Shown here piece after piece: positions 43,800 to 55,980 of a stretch of 64,000 nucleotides of DNA. The notes under the pieces were generated by a model that saw nothing but the letters and a program-made list of their open reading frames with translations, ran no database searches and was not told where the DNA came from. The translations under genes and the position numbers were made by a program. The stretch's first letter is position 1. Every line of letters begins with the position of its first letter. Source of the DNA: Metaphire vulgaris (lineage: Eukaryota > Annelida > Clitellata > Crassiclitellata > Megascolecidae); contig CM030851.1 of the NCBI GenBank assembly GCA_018105865.1, positions 4,280,168 through 4,344,167 on the forward strand. The letters run 5' to 3'.

Positions 43800-44985
43800 A
43801 TTTGACTTTGATCTCAAAGTCCCAACCAAAGAGCATCGCGTAATTGGAGAACTTCTAGGCCATAGAATAGCAGACAAAGTAGCAACAGAAGCTCACCTCA
43901 CACAGCAGTACACACAAACACACGAACAAGCACGCAGAATCAATTGATCAATCAACCGTGGACATTGTCAGTGTGGTTTCGCTTGACTGCATTCAGGTGA
44001 AACTACTAATTGCTGTCATCTGTCAAAGGCGTTTGATCCGCAATCTTGCTCTCATGTTTTCTGTCAATGGATCGCATACAAACACAGTCATTGACGCCGT
44101 CTACTCATCCGACAGAACAGCAGAAGAGACTTCCACTACAGACCCAGGTGTCCAAAGTGCTCGGAATGCTAAAAATTTCCAATTGCTGAAAATTGGCGTC
44201 TGATGAAAAAGCACATTTCGCTGAACTCAATCACACACTGAACACAATCAACGCAGAAGCGTTTTGCATTTTTTGACGCAAACGACTCCTGGCTTTTGAA
44301 AATTGAATCATTAAGATAATATTGCTGCTCCAAAACACTTCGAGCGTTGGAAGGAATCCAGCGATATTCGCTGTCTGCTGCGTTCCATTTTGAGCGAAAC
44401 GAAGGAGAAGTTTTCTTTATTTCATCGGACTTTATAAACGGTTAATGTTGGTTTGCCTTGAGTCTCTGCAGAGAATAATCACAGAGAAAGAGAGTCAAAA
44501 ATATCAGCAGAAGACCTGAACTGAATCCGCGGAATTTCAAAATGCGAAATCCATCAGCGAATGAACTGACTCTCTCCTTTGGACACTATAGCATGATCCT
44601 GTTTTGTTCTTAGATCAAGATTTACAAATAAATAAACGCAAAGTTTGAAATGTAAAAATTGCATTCTGCAACAGCGTATATAGAGCCTGAAACTAATATT
44701 GACTCTTCGAAAGTAAGTATAAAAATGACAGAATACTTCTTACGCAGTTCGTTCGAAATCCGGATGAAGCAAGACGATGATTTGTTAACCGACTGAAGGA
44801 TTTTACATTTACATTATTTTTGTCAAAGGCTTTATAAAGCGCTCGACTGCCATGTTATTTTTGTGTAAAAATGGAAAGCAGCATCAGGCTTTAAGCGAAC
44901 GACAACTCAGATTTGCGGTTCTCTAACTGAACAGAGCGAAAGTGCTGCATGAAGAGTAGCAGCGTCGACGAAGGAGAAGGAGTAA
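43800..44985. other. no gene recognised
   Basis: Short unassigned frames only (for example 43958-44203). Confidence 0.4.
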
Positions 44986-44987
44986 GA

Positions 44988-45043
44988 GGAGGAGGAGGAG
45001 GAGGAGGAGGAGGAGGAGGAGGAGGGGAGAAGGAGGAGGAGGA
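44988..45043. repeat. (GGA)n microsatellite
   Basis: A GGA run. The poly-Gly open frame 44949-45233 follows from the repeat and is not called as a gene. Confidence 0.9.
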
Positions 45044-45439
45044 TGGTAGTAAACGAGGACCTGCAGCTGTCGAAGACTCAGAGGTCGGTCGAAGCGAAAG
45101 AATTATTGTCAGTCGTCGTAGATTTCGGCAAAAGTTTAGATTTCAACTGAACAGACATTTATTACGAAGTGAAAAGAGAAGAACAAGAGCATCTTCACTC
45201 TTCAACCAAGAATACGTGAGCGACCGCGTCTGAATTCGTCTTTAAAATGAATGCAGATTTTATGAATTTCAGTCATTAATTCAGTTACATTAGGGAAGGA
45301 ACGAGTTAGTTGCATCTTAACAGGGGATGGCAAGGACGGAATGGATTGAATATTTGCTAGGTTATCAAATGTTAAGATTATTTATAGTGGCTTTCATACA
45401 GGTTAATGCCCCATAAACCACTCGAAATCACTTTATTAT

Positions 45440-45441
45440 CA

Positions 45442-45513
<72 letters not shown>
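45440..45513. repeat. (TTA)n microsatellite
   Basis: About 24 units. The sequence around 45500-45560 resembles LINE tail contexts, but no protein supports this. Confidence 0.95.
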
Positions 45514-45515
<2 letters not shown>

Positions 45516-45647
45516 TATTCATTATTCAATCACTTGAAGATTGAAGTGTATTCTTGTATTCTGAGTGTCAGATGAGTTGTTGAAAATCGTCTCTTTTAAG
45601 AAATATTGTTTAAACTGTAAAGATCATCAGCTGATCATCAAAGTATT

Positions 45648-45800
45648 CTCATCATCATCGTCGTCGTCGTTATCATCATCATCATCATCGTTCATCTTCA
45701 TCGTCGTTGTCACCGTCGTCATCATCATAATCATCATCATAATCATTATCATAATCATCATCGTCGTCATCGCATCGTCATCGCATCGTCATTGTCGTCA
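45648..45800. repeat. (ATC/GTC)n imperfect trinucleotide tract
   Basis: Alternating CATCAT, CGTCGT and CATAATCAT blocks. The Ser/Ile-rich frame here is an artefact. Confidence 0.9.
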
Positions 45801-46047
45801 ATGACATGATTACATTGGAAATTTTAAGTAGCAAAACGACGAATTGCTTTCTAGAAATGATCTTGTTTAAAGTTTGAAATTCTGGAAAGGAATTTGAAGT
45901 CTCTTGGTACAAAGACCGAGTGTTGTCAGTTAATCAGTTAATAGCGATATGTTAATTTTATACGGCGCCAGCGGTGTGATGACAGTTAATTAGCAACGAG
46001 TTTGCTGATGCAACTGATGTAGACAAAGATATACAAACGATAGGAGC

Positions 46048-46049
<2 letters not shown>

Positions 46050-46104
<55 letters not shown>
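46050..46104. repeat. (AT)n microsatellite
   Basis: About 27 units. Confidence 0.95.
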
Positions 46105-46107
<3 letters not shown>

Positions 46108-46266
46108 TGCTGCTCGTTTAGCTCGTTATTTGAACGCGTGGCTTCCACTGGTTTTTATTTGGCAAGTGGATTATGTCGAAATTCGAATGACGCTGTGTCG
46201 TTTTGTTCGGCATCAGATTCACTGATAGACTTTTGGACCTTTTAACGAATCTTAAGCTGGAAATGT

Positions 46267-46560
46267 TCATAGCAGTTTGATGCTCATTGGTTGTAATTCT
46301 CCGCTTTCGTCTTTATCGTCTTCAACAGCCTTTAGTTCAGCGCCTGTGGAAGTTTGAAGAAATCTTTGAAGTTGGCTTTCATCTGTGTTTACTTTCTGGT
46401 TTTGGACTGACATGTCCACTGGATCAGAGTGGGAAGAAGATGGCGGGGGAGGGAGGGGGTTGAGGCGAGAAATGATGCTGGCATGAATCCACAGAGTGGT
46501 ATTTGAACATAAGTCCAGTGGAAGAAAAGAGTCTTCCATTGAATAGCAGTCGCCGAAATT
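46267..46560 (-). CDS. candidate terminal exon of an unidentified gene
   Basis: On the minus strand a pyrimidine-rich acceptor (CGACCACTTTTAG) ends at 46561. It is followed by an open frame of about 97 codons to the stop at 46267. The translation begins NFGDCYSMEDSFLPLDLCSN and contains a Pro/Ser stretch (LPPPPSSSHSDP). It ends with an acidic tail (VEDDKDESGELQ). Composition is balanced and not repeat-derived, which is unusual for non-coding DNA here. I recognise no domain; a cytoplasmic or disordered C-terminus is one guess. Upstream exons would lie at higher coordinates. Only weakly supported. Confidence 0.35.
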   Translation of the reverse strand, partial: NFGDCYSMEDSFLPLDLCSNTTLWIHASIISRLNPLPPPPSSSHSDPVDMSVQNQKVNTDESQLQRFLQTSTGAELKAVEDDKDESGELQPMSIKLL

Positions 46561-46819
46561 CTAAAAGTGGTCGAGCGCTATTAGACATTGCAGGACTGAA
46601 GAGTGAAGGCTCGCAGAATTGACAACAGGCTCGGGTTTCCACTCCTCCGGTTCCCCTTCCCCTTTCCCTCTGTTACTTAGGGAGTGGACTAATGGCGGAG
46701 GGGAATAAGTAAAAAGTAACCCAAAAATTTCTCCTCCTCTAAAAATATCACGTTGACCTGTATGTATACCTGTGTTTTTATAGTTATAGCTCTGGTAGAT
46801 AGCTTAGAGATCTTAGAGA

Positions 46820-47055
46820 CATGAGTTCATTTTTGAAACCCAACCCAACCTAACCAAACCAATCATGATTCAGACCCAACCCACGAAAGCAATCGGGTTA
46901 CTTGACCCAAAACAGCACAACCCACCGTAACGCATTACATTTTTCTTAAACCATGACTTATTTTCTGACCCAACCCAACCCAACCCACCATAAACAAGGA
47001 AATGTTGGACCCAACCCAACCCATTGGAGGACCCAACCCATGTTCATGTCTGACG
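46820..47055. repeat. ACCCAACCC word-repeat block
   Basis: ACCCAACCCAACC words cluster at 46838-46870, 46975-46990 and 47000-47040. They are bracketed by AGACATGA (46818) and TCATGTCT (47045), an 8-bp inverted repeat. It may be a small element of the word-repeat kind. A fragment with the same words is at 54908-54995. Confidence 0.5.
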
Positions 47056-48399
47056 CAGATTCTGCTGTTGACTGCACACAGTTTACAAGACGAACGCTAA
47101 ATGGGAAAGATACAATGTATTGAAGTAACTGCAGTTGATGCTGGTGTTAATTGCTCGTTAATTCAACCAGACGGTTCGTTGGTTCGGCCGACCGCCGACT
47201 CCAACGCAGCTCCATAAGAAATAAAGACAACAGCGGCAGCGTCGTCGTCATCCAATAGTAGGGTCATTTGAAGAGGATCCGTGACCATTTTGTTCCTACC
47301 TTTTTTTTATTGCTGATTCATGTACCTTGGACTATTAGAAGAAGATTTAGCTCCTATGTCCCTCTCAAATTTGGCGGCTAACTGTGCAAGAGTCCAAAAT
47401 CCAAGATGGACGCCAATGGATATATATACCGAAAGATTAAACTAAATAACTGTTGAAAATTTGTGACCAATTTTGATGAAATTTGCATGGTGGTTCTGTA
47501 ATACTTGTTATAAGATGGTTATGCTGTCTTTTTGATAATTACATTTTCTGCCACAGAGCCAAGTGAAGGACTGGTGGCGCGCGTCCAAGAGGGTCCGAGA
47601 ACTTGATTCATTGAAATTTTGACACCGCAGCATCTATTACATGTCGGCCAGAAATTTCGGGTACAGCTACAGCTTTAAAATTGGGCAATCTAACTTAGAA
47701 TTGAATTATATAACAAATATTTATAATAAGTTGATGACGTCATTATTATTTAATGAGCAAATTAACAAATTAATGTATGTCAATTGCGCTTATAATACAA
47801 TAGCATCTATTTTATGCAATGCAACTGGAGTTTGCACAATGATGCAACTATGACAGCCATGAAACCTGGTAGTCACACTCAGAAAAGAACTCTCTATGCA
47901 TTTCAAGTAACCGGAATTTGATGACGTCATTACTTATTTAATTAACTAATTAACGTGTATCCATTGGGTTGTTAACACCATAGCTCCTATTATATGATGC
48001 AAATGGAGTTTTCGACAATGATACGGCTATTAAACTTAGTAAGCACACTCCAGAAAAGAACTCTCTACCCATCCCAGGTAACGGAAGTTGATGACGTCAT
48101 TACTTAGTTAATTAACAAAATAACAAATTAACGCCATCTATTGAGTTTCAGTCCAATAGCATCTTCGGAATGTTGGGACTGAGTTTGCAGCTGTGAAACT
48201 TGCTAAACACACGAGAAATGAACTCTCAGCCCATACTAGATAACCGGAAGTCGATGACGTCATGACTTATTTAATTAAAAATAACAAATTAACGTGTATC
48301 AATTGACAGTTAACACCATGCATCTATTATTAGCTGTATAATTGTTCAAACTCCATTTGCATCATATAATAGACATCGGCCTACTTGACCATCTCCGGA

Positions 48400-49705
48400 A
48401 GAACTGCAGGAATTGGTGGATCCATGTCAGGCACCCGCATGAAGAATACAAGATGTCTGTAAATATTGCATGAACAAAAATAATGGGCAACGTCGTCATC
48501 ACAGAAATCAAGGTGGAAGGTATAACACTAGAACAGGTAGAATGCTTCATATACCTGGGATGTCAAATAACAAACAATGCAGAATGCAAAATGGAATTGA
48601 AGAGACTAGACGACGGAACAACAGTAATGATCAAACCTCAAACTATGGAAATGCAATTCAATAAACACCAGTGATGGGCACTAACTAATTTTTTTAGTTA
48701 AACTTTAACTAAACTTTTTTGCAATCAAGCAGTTTAACTTTTTAAGTAACTAACTTTTTCACTGTAGCAGTTTAACTTTAACTGATAACTAATTAAAAGC
48801 AGTTTAACTTTTACCGCCTTTAACTTTTAACTTTGACATGAGCTACTGAGCTAGTAAAACTATGTTACAAGCTGCGGCGAACACGATTTACGATTATAAT
48901 TTTTTAAACAGCAGCTGTCACAATATCCACAAATTCACTGATCGGCATATTAAATGAGGTTGTTTCAACGTTACAATGTTTCATTCTTGAGAATATACCG
49001 CAAAAACACAGACTGATCAAAGTTTTCATCTGACATAGAATCTGAATAACTCAAGTTTCTAAAAAAGTTAACTAAAAAAATCAGTTTAACTAATGCCTTA
49101 ACTAAACTTTTCCATCAACTACTGGCAACCAGTTTAACTTTTGATGCAACTAAAAAAAGTAGTTTAACTAAAAGTTAACTAATTTTAGTTAACTTTTGCC
49201 CATCACTGATAAACACTAACACAAAACTGCGATTGATGAAAGCCTTAGTATGGCCAGTGACGACATATGGATGCGAATTCTGGACGTTAAGAAAAAAGAA
49301 GAAGAAAAACTCATACAGGCCTTTGAGAACAAGTGCATAAGAAAACTGCTACGCATACCATGGACAAAACTACTAACTAACGAGAAAGTCTACAATATGG
49401 CCAACAGAGAAAAAGAGCTACTGAATCACGTAAAACAAAGAAACTGAGTTACTTTGGGCACATGATAAGACAACCACAAGACACCATCGAGAGCAGCATG
49501 ATCACAGGACTTGTTGAAGGAAACAGAAGACGAGGGCGACCAAGGATATGCTGGATTGGCAACATTATACAACATGGACTGGCCTTTATGACCACTGTCT
49601 ATTACGCACAGCACAAGAAAGATCGCGATGGAGAACAAACACTGACCCATTCTTGTAGCCAACCGTCGCCAAGCGACGACGGCGCAATGACTTGACTTGA
49701 CTATA
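48400..49705 (+). pseudogene. RTE-type LINE 3' part, interrupted by a hAT MITE
   Basis: The translation of 48483-48674 has VVITEIKVEGITLEQVECFI and YLGCQITNNAECKMELKR. After the MITE it continues MKALVWPVTTYGCEFWTLRK, KCIRKLLRIPWTKLLTNEKV and, after a frameshift at about 49445, LSYFGHMIRQPQDTIESSMI and GNRRRGRPRICW. These follow the RTE-like order YLGxxIT, YGxExWT, RIPWT, GHxxR, GRPR. At least one frameshift makes it dead. It lies in the centre of the fold-back element. Confidence 0.9.
48669..49208. mobile_element. hAT element with AGTTTAACT words
   Basis: The ends CAGTGATGGGCA and TGCCCATCACTG are perfect inverted repeats. Perfect 8-bp duplication ATAAACAC (48661-48668, 49209-49216). AGTTTAACTTTT and TAACTAA words fill about 150 bp at each end. 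It splits the RTE LINE. Confidence 0.96.
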
Positions 49706-50639
49706 GTGTTAACAACTCAATGGATGCACGTTAATTAGTTAATTTGTTAATTAAATAAGTAATGACGCCATCAACTTCCGGTTACCTGTGATGGGTAGAG
49801 AATTCATTTCTGAGTGTGTTTACCAAGTTTCATAGCTGCAAACTCCAGTTCCAACTGACTCCTCTGCGGTTAACAGATTCTATTGCATTAACAACTCAAT
49901 GTTGACACGTTAATTTTTTATTTTTCTTAATTAAATAACTCTAAACGTCATCAACGTCCGGTTACCTGTGATGGGTAAAGAGTTCATTTCTGAGCATGAC
50001 TACCAGGTTTCATGGCTGTCATAGTTGCATCATTGTTTAAACAGTTGACGCATGTAATAGATGCTATTATATTAGCAGCGCAATTTTGGAGATTAATTTG
50101 TTAATTTGATCATTAAATAAGTAATGACGTCATTCGTTCCGGTTGGTTTGATATTTGTAGGAAATTCAATTCTGAGTTAGATTGCCCAATTTTAAAGCGG
50201 TCTTACCCGAACTTAAGTTATCGACATGAAATAGATGCTGCGGTGTCAAAAATTCAATGAAAAGTTATGGACCCAAGGACGCGCGCCACCAGTCCTGATT
50301 TTAAGGGTCTGTAGTTTTTGAAATGTAATTATCAAAAATTTTGCATAACCATCTTATAACAAGTATTATTGCTAAGTCAATGCAAATTTCATCAAAATTG
50401 GTCAGCTGCAAATTTTCAACAGTTATTTAGTTTAATCTTAAGAAGTATATATATCCATTGGCGGCCATCTTGACAATTTTGGACTCTTGCACAGTTAGTC
50501 TGCCAAATTTGAGAGGGAATAGGAGCTAAATCTTCTTCTAATAGTCCAAGGTAAATGAATCAGCAATAAAAAAAGGTAGGAACAAAATGGTCACGGATCC
50601 CATTGAAATGGCTTTCAAATGACCCTACTACAATGAGTC

Positions 50640-50787
50640 TACAGCAGACCAGTAGACCTATAGAGCGCTGGACGGAGCGTATAGTGATGTTCTACTCGGC
50701 GTCGGTGTAGACGCGATTTCCGAGGAATCGAACCAAGACTGACTCACGTAGAGCAGGAGGAAGGAACGCTCTCTCTCTCATTCTCTT

Positions 50788-50824
<37 letters not shown>

Positions 50825-50933
50825 GTCTCTCTCTCTCTCTGTCTCAGTCTCTCTCTCATTCTCTTTCTCTCTCTCTCTCTCTCTCTGTCTCAGTCTCTCA
50901 TTCTCTTTCTCTCTGTCTCTCTCTGCCTCTGTC

Positions 50934-50976
<43 letters not shown>

Positions 50977-51397
50977 TTCTGCCTGATGAGCCAACGGAAA
51001 GGACCTTAAGCGAGGATCTCAAGAGAATGTGAGAAGAAAATATTTTCAAATTTTGAGAATTTCTTCAAATATCAAATATCAGATTTTCAGCCAGAAATTT
51101 GATTTGGAGAGGGTATAAATTTGGGGGGGGGTATATATTGTTAGATATAATTATTATATAAAACATATTTTATAATATATCGTATATTATATATGTTATA
51201 TAATATATGTTATATATACTGTTATATATACTGATTTTTTGGGGGTGGGGTGGTATATATACCGATAGTTTAGCTTGTTTCCAAATTTCGTAATATTTTA
51301 GTGATCTTTTCGTAGCGATGACGTCATTTATCGCATTTCGACGGACGATTTTTCTCTCTTATCGTCGGCAATCAGTGCGCATGCGCAGTCTTCGTCG
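50640..51397. other. region upstream of the GPCR, with (CT)n tract
   Basis: A pyrimidine tract of CTCTCT, TTCTCT and TCTG units at 50767-50975, a G8 run at 51123, and palindromic TATATAAT sequence at 51130-51235. No coding and no convincing promoter element. Confidence 0.6.
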
Positions 51398-52556
51398 ATG
51401 TCGGATGACGTCATCACCTCTTCTCCGGCGCCTCTTATGTCGTCGTCGACGTCACCTGCAGACGTCCTTGACCTCGTCCTCGAGGGAACGAGGTTCGCCA
51501 TCCAGCGCGTATTCAGTCCCGTCGTCGTGGCCTTCGGAATGGCGGGCAATCTGATGAGCATCGCAGTGCTGACGAGACGATCGATGAAGTCGTCGACCAA
51601 TCGCTACCTGTGCGCCCTGGCCGTCTTCGACGCCCTCTACCTGGTCTTTGCCCTTTCCATGACAGTCCAGCATTACGACGCCGTTAGAAGGCAGGCGTGG
51701 TACAGACGCTACTGCTATCCGTTCGGTCGATCGCTCACCGACATCTGCAGCAACACGGCCGTGTGGTTGACCTTGACGTTCACGATCGAAAGGTACATCG
51801 GCGTCTGTTACCCGATGAAGGGTAAGATCTGGTGCACCCCGCGCCGCGCCCAGGGCGTCGTCGTCGTCGTCTGCTTTCGGGGCGCTCTTTGTCACCCTCC
51901 CGGAATTCTTCGAGTTCCGTGTCGAAGAGATGACCGATCAATGGAACAACACGAGACTGACGACGAAGACGACGGAATTCGGTCAGTCGGCCTCCTATCA
52001 AATAGGTTACTTCTACGCAAATCAGATCCTCTTCACCTTCCTCCCTCTTCTTCTTCTCTTCGCTTTCAACTCTTTCCTCATTCGAGCCGTCATGCACGCC
52101 ACGAGGAATCGCCGACGGATGACGCTGTCTGACCTGACGACCACCGCCGCCGCCACCCCGTCCGCCCACTCCGACCACCAGCAGGAGCGTCAACAGAGGG
52201 ACCAGCAGCGCATAACGGTCATGCTGATCGTCGTCGTCGTCGTCTTCGTCGTCTGTCAGTTGCCTCAGGCTGTTCAGACGCTGTGCAGAATCTATCTGCA
52301 CAGAGCGGGTCTGATCGGAGGGAGAGAGGAGACGATCCTGAAGATAACCGGAAATTACTTCAATCTCCTCGTGATGATCAACAGTTCCATCAACTTCGTT
52401 CTCTATTCGTCGTTCAGCACGAAATTCCGTCTCACCTTCTTCCGGATCTTCTTCTGCTTCCGTTTCGTCGTCGTCGTCCTCCTGGAGACGGAAGAGGCAG
52501 CGCCGATTCCTTTCCGCTCGGAATCCACCGGACGTCCTGCATACCCACGGAACTGA
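51398..52556 (+). CDS. class A (rhodopsin-like) neuropeptide-type GPCR, frameshifted
   Basis: A seven-transmembrane receptor, presumed to act at the plasma membrane through G proteins. The first frame (from 51398) gives TM1 at about residues 37-58 with GN at 50-51. TM2 has LAVFD. TM3 follows a Cys and ends in ERY at 131-133. The frame then shifts by one base near 51860-51882, in GTC repeats and a G4 run. The second frame gives LPEFFEF, an N-glycosylation site (NNT) in the second extracellular loop, TM5 (LLLLFAFNSFLIRAVM), TM6 with CQLP, and TM7 with NFVLY in place of NPxxY. Dropping one G from the G4 run joins the frames. The pattern is closest to invertebrate FMRFamide/TRH-type peptide receptors; the ligand is not deducible. 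The coding region appears intronless. The end of the tail is uncertain: this frame stops at 52556, but another frame stays open to 52741 with SCIPTELTATFTEV. A second indel in the GTC repeat near 52470 is therefore possible. Confidence 0.8.
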
Positions 52557-52559
52557 CGG

Positions 52560-52903
52560 CCACCTTCACGGAGGTAGGAGGAGGAGGAGACGGAGGAGGA
52601 GGGAGGCAGAGGAGGACTCTGTTCCGTTCGTCGATGGGAGATTTCTCTCTCGAGGCTATCGAAGCGAACAGGAGAAGGCGTTCTCGGTCAGCCTCCATTG
52701 CTACGACCGATCGAATTCTTCGCAGTTCAGCCGCTAAGTAAAACCAAAGACCGTCCATCGTCCTTCTAAACGTCTTCCTTTTTACACACTGACGTCACAG
52801 GACGTGTCGTAATGACGTCATTTCCGGCATCGACAGTTTCGTTTAGTCTCTTCGCAACCAAAGCGCTACGAACAGAAGGACAAGAGACTACGTGAGAGAT
52901 AGA

Positions 52904-52947
<44 letters not shown>

Positions 52948-53690
52948 CAGTGGAGCGCGAAGACAGCGGTTTAAAGACAGCGACGAGGACTTCGAACGAA
53001 GGATTTCGCTTCTGATTCAAAGCGAAACGAGATCGATCGGCAAATGAACAGAGATGTGATTGTGGATTACGATGAACGGAAGCAACTGACTCCTCTGCGG
53101 TTACACAAGGAATTCATTCGTTCAAATCGCTTGACATCAGAGATTATTACTTAAACAATCCCGCTAAACACCTTCGCGCGTCAACCAGTGACCGTATCCT
53201 GACGCAAACCGCCATTTCGTGTGCATTCGATCGAGATCCTGACACCATTTAGCTCTTGAAACAGAGTGACGCTTTGTGTTGGGTCCATATTTAATATTAG
53301 AAGCGAATTTTGGAGAAATTTAATAGATCTTTTAAGTGTAGGCGTCCTTCATTCGACGGATGGGTTGACTTGTCAGGTGTCAATTGGATGCTGACGATTG
53401 AGATCATCTGAAGCATCGACGGTCTTAGAGAAGCAAATCGTCGACAATGAAACTGTTCTATGGGTTGTCAATAATAGAAAAATTATGGCAAAATTGCTGC
53501 AACAACTGATTTTAGAGTGTCGAAAAAGTAGTTTCGAAAAAGAAATCGCAGTGGGAAATCTCACGACTGAATCTGCGTGAATTTCAACGGAACAGAGTTG
53601 AAGTCAACTGTATTCTCAACAACAGCAGCTGCAGGTGTCGGAACTGTCTCTGAGATTCCGGTAAGAAGTCGACGATTGTTCTGCTGTCTA
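52560..53690. other. downstream of the GPCR; (GA)n tract; no further gene
   Basis: Possible receptor tail to 52741, then a GA tract at about 52903-52945. Short frames at 53373-53765 are unassigned. Confidence 0.5.
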
Positions 53691-53694
53691 TCAC

Positions 53695-53800
53695 AGGACA
53701 AAAACCTGGAACTCTCTTCATCAGTCTGTCGAATCTTCCAACGAACTGAGTATCTTCAAATCTAGACTAAACACTCATGTTCTTCAGTTCTCTTCTCTCT
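53695..53800 (+). pseudogene. L2-type LINE tail fragment
   Basis: ACCTGGAACTCTCTTCATCA, then CGAATCTTCCAACGAACTGA and TCTAGACTAAACACTCATGT, match the region coding GPKIWNSL to RSRLKTHLF in the copies at 12175 and 58040. The frame is broken. It runs straight into the (TCTG)/(TCTA) tract. Confidence 0.65.
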
Positions 53801-54600
<800 letters not shown>

Positions 54601-54832
54601 ACCAAACTAACCCTAACCCAGGATACTGTAATGGGTCGTAATTAAGATAATCATCACTCTCTGCAAAACCCATAACCTAACCCTAACCCTAGGATACTGT
54701 CATGCAAAATTAAGTATGATAATCATCCACTCATCCATCCATACATCCATCCATCCATCCATCGATCCATCCAAGCATCCATCCATCCGTACCATCTATC
54801 CATCCATCCATCCATCCATCCATTCATACATA

Positions 54833-54870
<38 letters not shown>
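54601..54870. repeat. telomere-like CCCTAA remnants plus (CCAT)n and (TCTA)n
   Basis: CTAACCCTAACCC at 54607 and CCTAACCCTAACCCTAGG at 54676, each followed by GGATACTGT, indicate a ~70-bp direct duplication. Then CCAT units lie at 54729-54825 and TCTA units at 54834-54868. Confidence 0.8.
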
Positions 54871-54873
<3 letters not shown>

Positions 54874-54899
54874 AAGACATGGACATAGGCCTATTTATT

Positions 54900-55163
54900 A
54901 AAACGTAACTCAACCCATCACTATACTGTACAAGCCCAACCCAACCCACGAAAACAACTGAGTTGCTGAACCCAAGCCAACCCATACATAACAATTTCTT
55001 AGGCAGTAATTGATCGTCAGCAGTTATAGTGAAGAAGTGAGGCAATAAATCCTTAAGTAAAAGTTAAGACAAAGAATAATCACGAAAAGACGGAAAAGGT
55101 TGAAACCATAGAATTTGTTGATTCCATTGAAAGGCGTTGAATATTATAGAGCAACTCTGACGA
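54900..55163. other. no gene; ACCCAACCC word fragment
   Basis: Words like those at 46838-47040 lie at 54908-54995. Nothing else recognised. Confidence 0.45.
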
Positions 55164-55330
55164 CAGTGTTGTAAAGTATTTAAATTCTTTAGTATTTAAA
55201 TACTATTTAAATACTTTATCCAGTATTTAAGAAAGTATTGAAATACCCGCCCAAAATTAAGTACTTAAATAGTATTTAAATACCACACAGTATTTGGATG
55301 TATTTAAGAAATTTAAATACTTTGGATTTA
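55164..55330. mobile_element. left end of a word-repeat hAT-like element (ATTTAAATAC)
   Basis: It starts CAGTGTTGTAAAGTATTTAA and is filled with AGTATTTAAATAC words. The right end and duplication are not found. Confidence 0.6.
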
Positions 55331-55605
55331 TTGCAATTTTCACGTGCATGACTTTCTATTATTTCGTCAGTCGTTTTTACATCTTCTTTACTGATGGTTT
55401 TAGACAGTTGAGCAAAATTTACCGCTGTTCACGCAATCGTCTATTTTCCACAGGAATGGTGTATCCTTTAAAACTTCCAGAGTAAAGACTATTTTCAAAA
55501 GCGCCAAGAGTCGAATCATAATAAAAAGAAATAAGGCGCTATAGATGCTGATATTGAGCTGATAAGAGGATGATAAACGACATCCTACGTATTATAATTA
55601 ATCGC

Positions 55606-55980
55606 TTAGGAATGGGAATCGGGTGTTTGTGGCTTAACGACCAAAGGTTGAACAGAGAAATGGGAATTCTGGTCGTCATGAATTGCGCTAAAGATTTTTC
55701 GTTTGAGAAAATCGACTGATTCACTGCCTCCGGTCAGTGAATCAGTCGAATTTCTCAAAGGGATTTCCGCTTTAGGAGGCAGAAGACGAAGCGAATAAAG
55801 CGCTCTTATGGCGCTGTTATCATAAGATTTGCTTCGTTTGTTTAATATAATTCCGCTTTCGAGCGATAAGTCCGTCATCCAGCCTTTAAGAAATTCATCG
55901 GAAATATTATTTGCAAAAAAGCATTCTGGCTTTAATCTATCATTAGTTTTTTTCTTAGCGTCTGTGGACTTTATTAATGA
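55606..55980 (-). CDS. candidate terminal exon of an unidentified gene
   Basis: A minus-strand frame open from about 55990 to the stop at 55606, with a possible acceptor (GTCCACAG) near 55967. The translation, about 120 codons, includes RLKPECFFANNISDEFLKGW, then MTDLSLESGIILNKRSKSYD, then ALYSLRLLPPKAEIPLRNST and SVDFLKRKIFSAIHDDQNSH. It ends with VKPQTPDSHS. Amino acid use looks protein-like rather than repeat-derived, and Ser/Thr sites suggest a cytoplasmic tail. I do not recognise a family. Any upstream exons would lie to the right. An overlapping plus-strand frame (55829-56134) looks less protein-like. Confidence 0.35.
   Translation of the reverse strand, partial: SLIKSTDAKKKTNDRLKPECFFANNISDEFLKGWMTDLSLESGIILNKRSKSYDNSAIRALYSLRLLPPKAEIPLRNSTDSLTGGSESVDFLKRKIFSAIHDDQNSHFSVQPLVVKPQTPDSHS

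Larger units (their letters stand above)
47258..50628. mobile_element. 3.4-kb fold-back element, TA-flanked, with TGACGTCA subrepeats
   Basis: The ends GTAGGGTCATTTGAA and its reverse complement are preceded and followed by TA. The inverted arms extend about 1 kb each; for example GTGACCATTTTGTTCCTACC at 47281 pairs with its complement near 50575. Within the arms a ~170-bp unit with GATGACGTCATTACTTATTT and AATTAACAAATTAAC recurs: four times on the left (47733, 47930, 48093, 48253) and three times inverted on the right (about 49762, 49945, 50127). The centre holds an RTE-type LINE. No transposase for this element is visible, so it is non-autonomous. The TA target suggests Tc1/mariner or a related superfamily. 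Confidence 0.8.

Noticed and set aside
44949..45233. Gly-rich protein with a basic C-terminal part
   Set aside because: The Gly stretch is a (GGA)n tract and the rest lacks a recognisable pattern.
51452..52301. Minus-strand frames of 147 and 173 codons
   Set aside because: Antisense of the GPCR coding region; GTC-rich codons on the plus strand leave the complement open.
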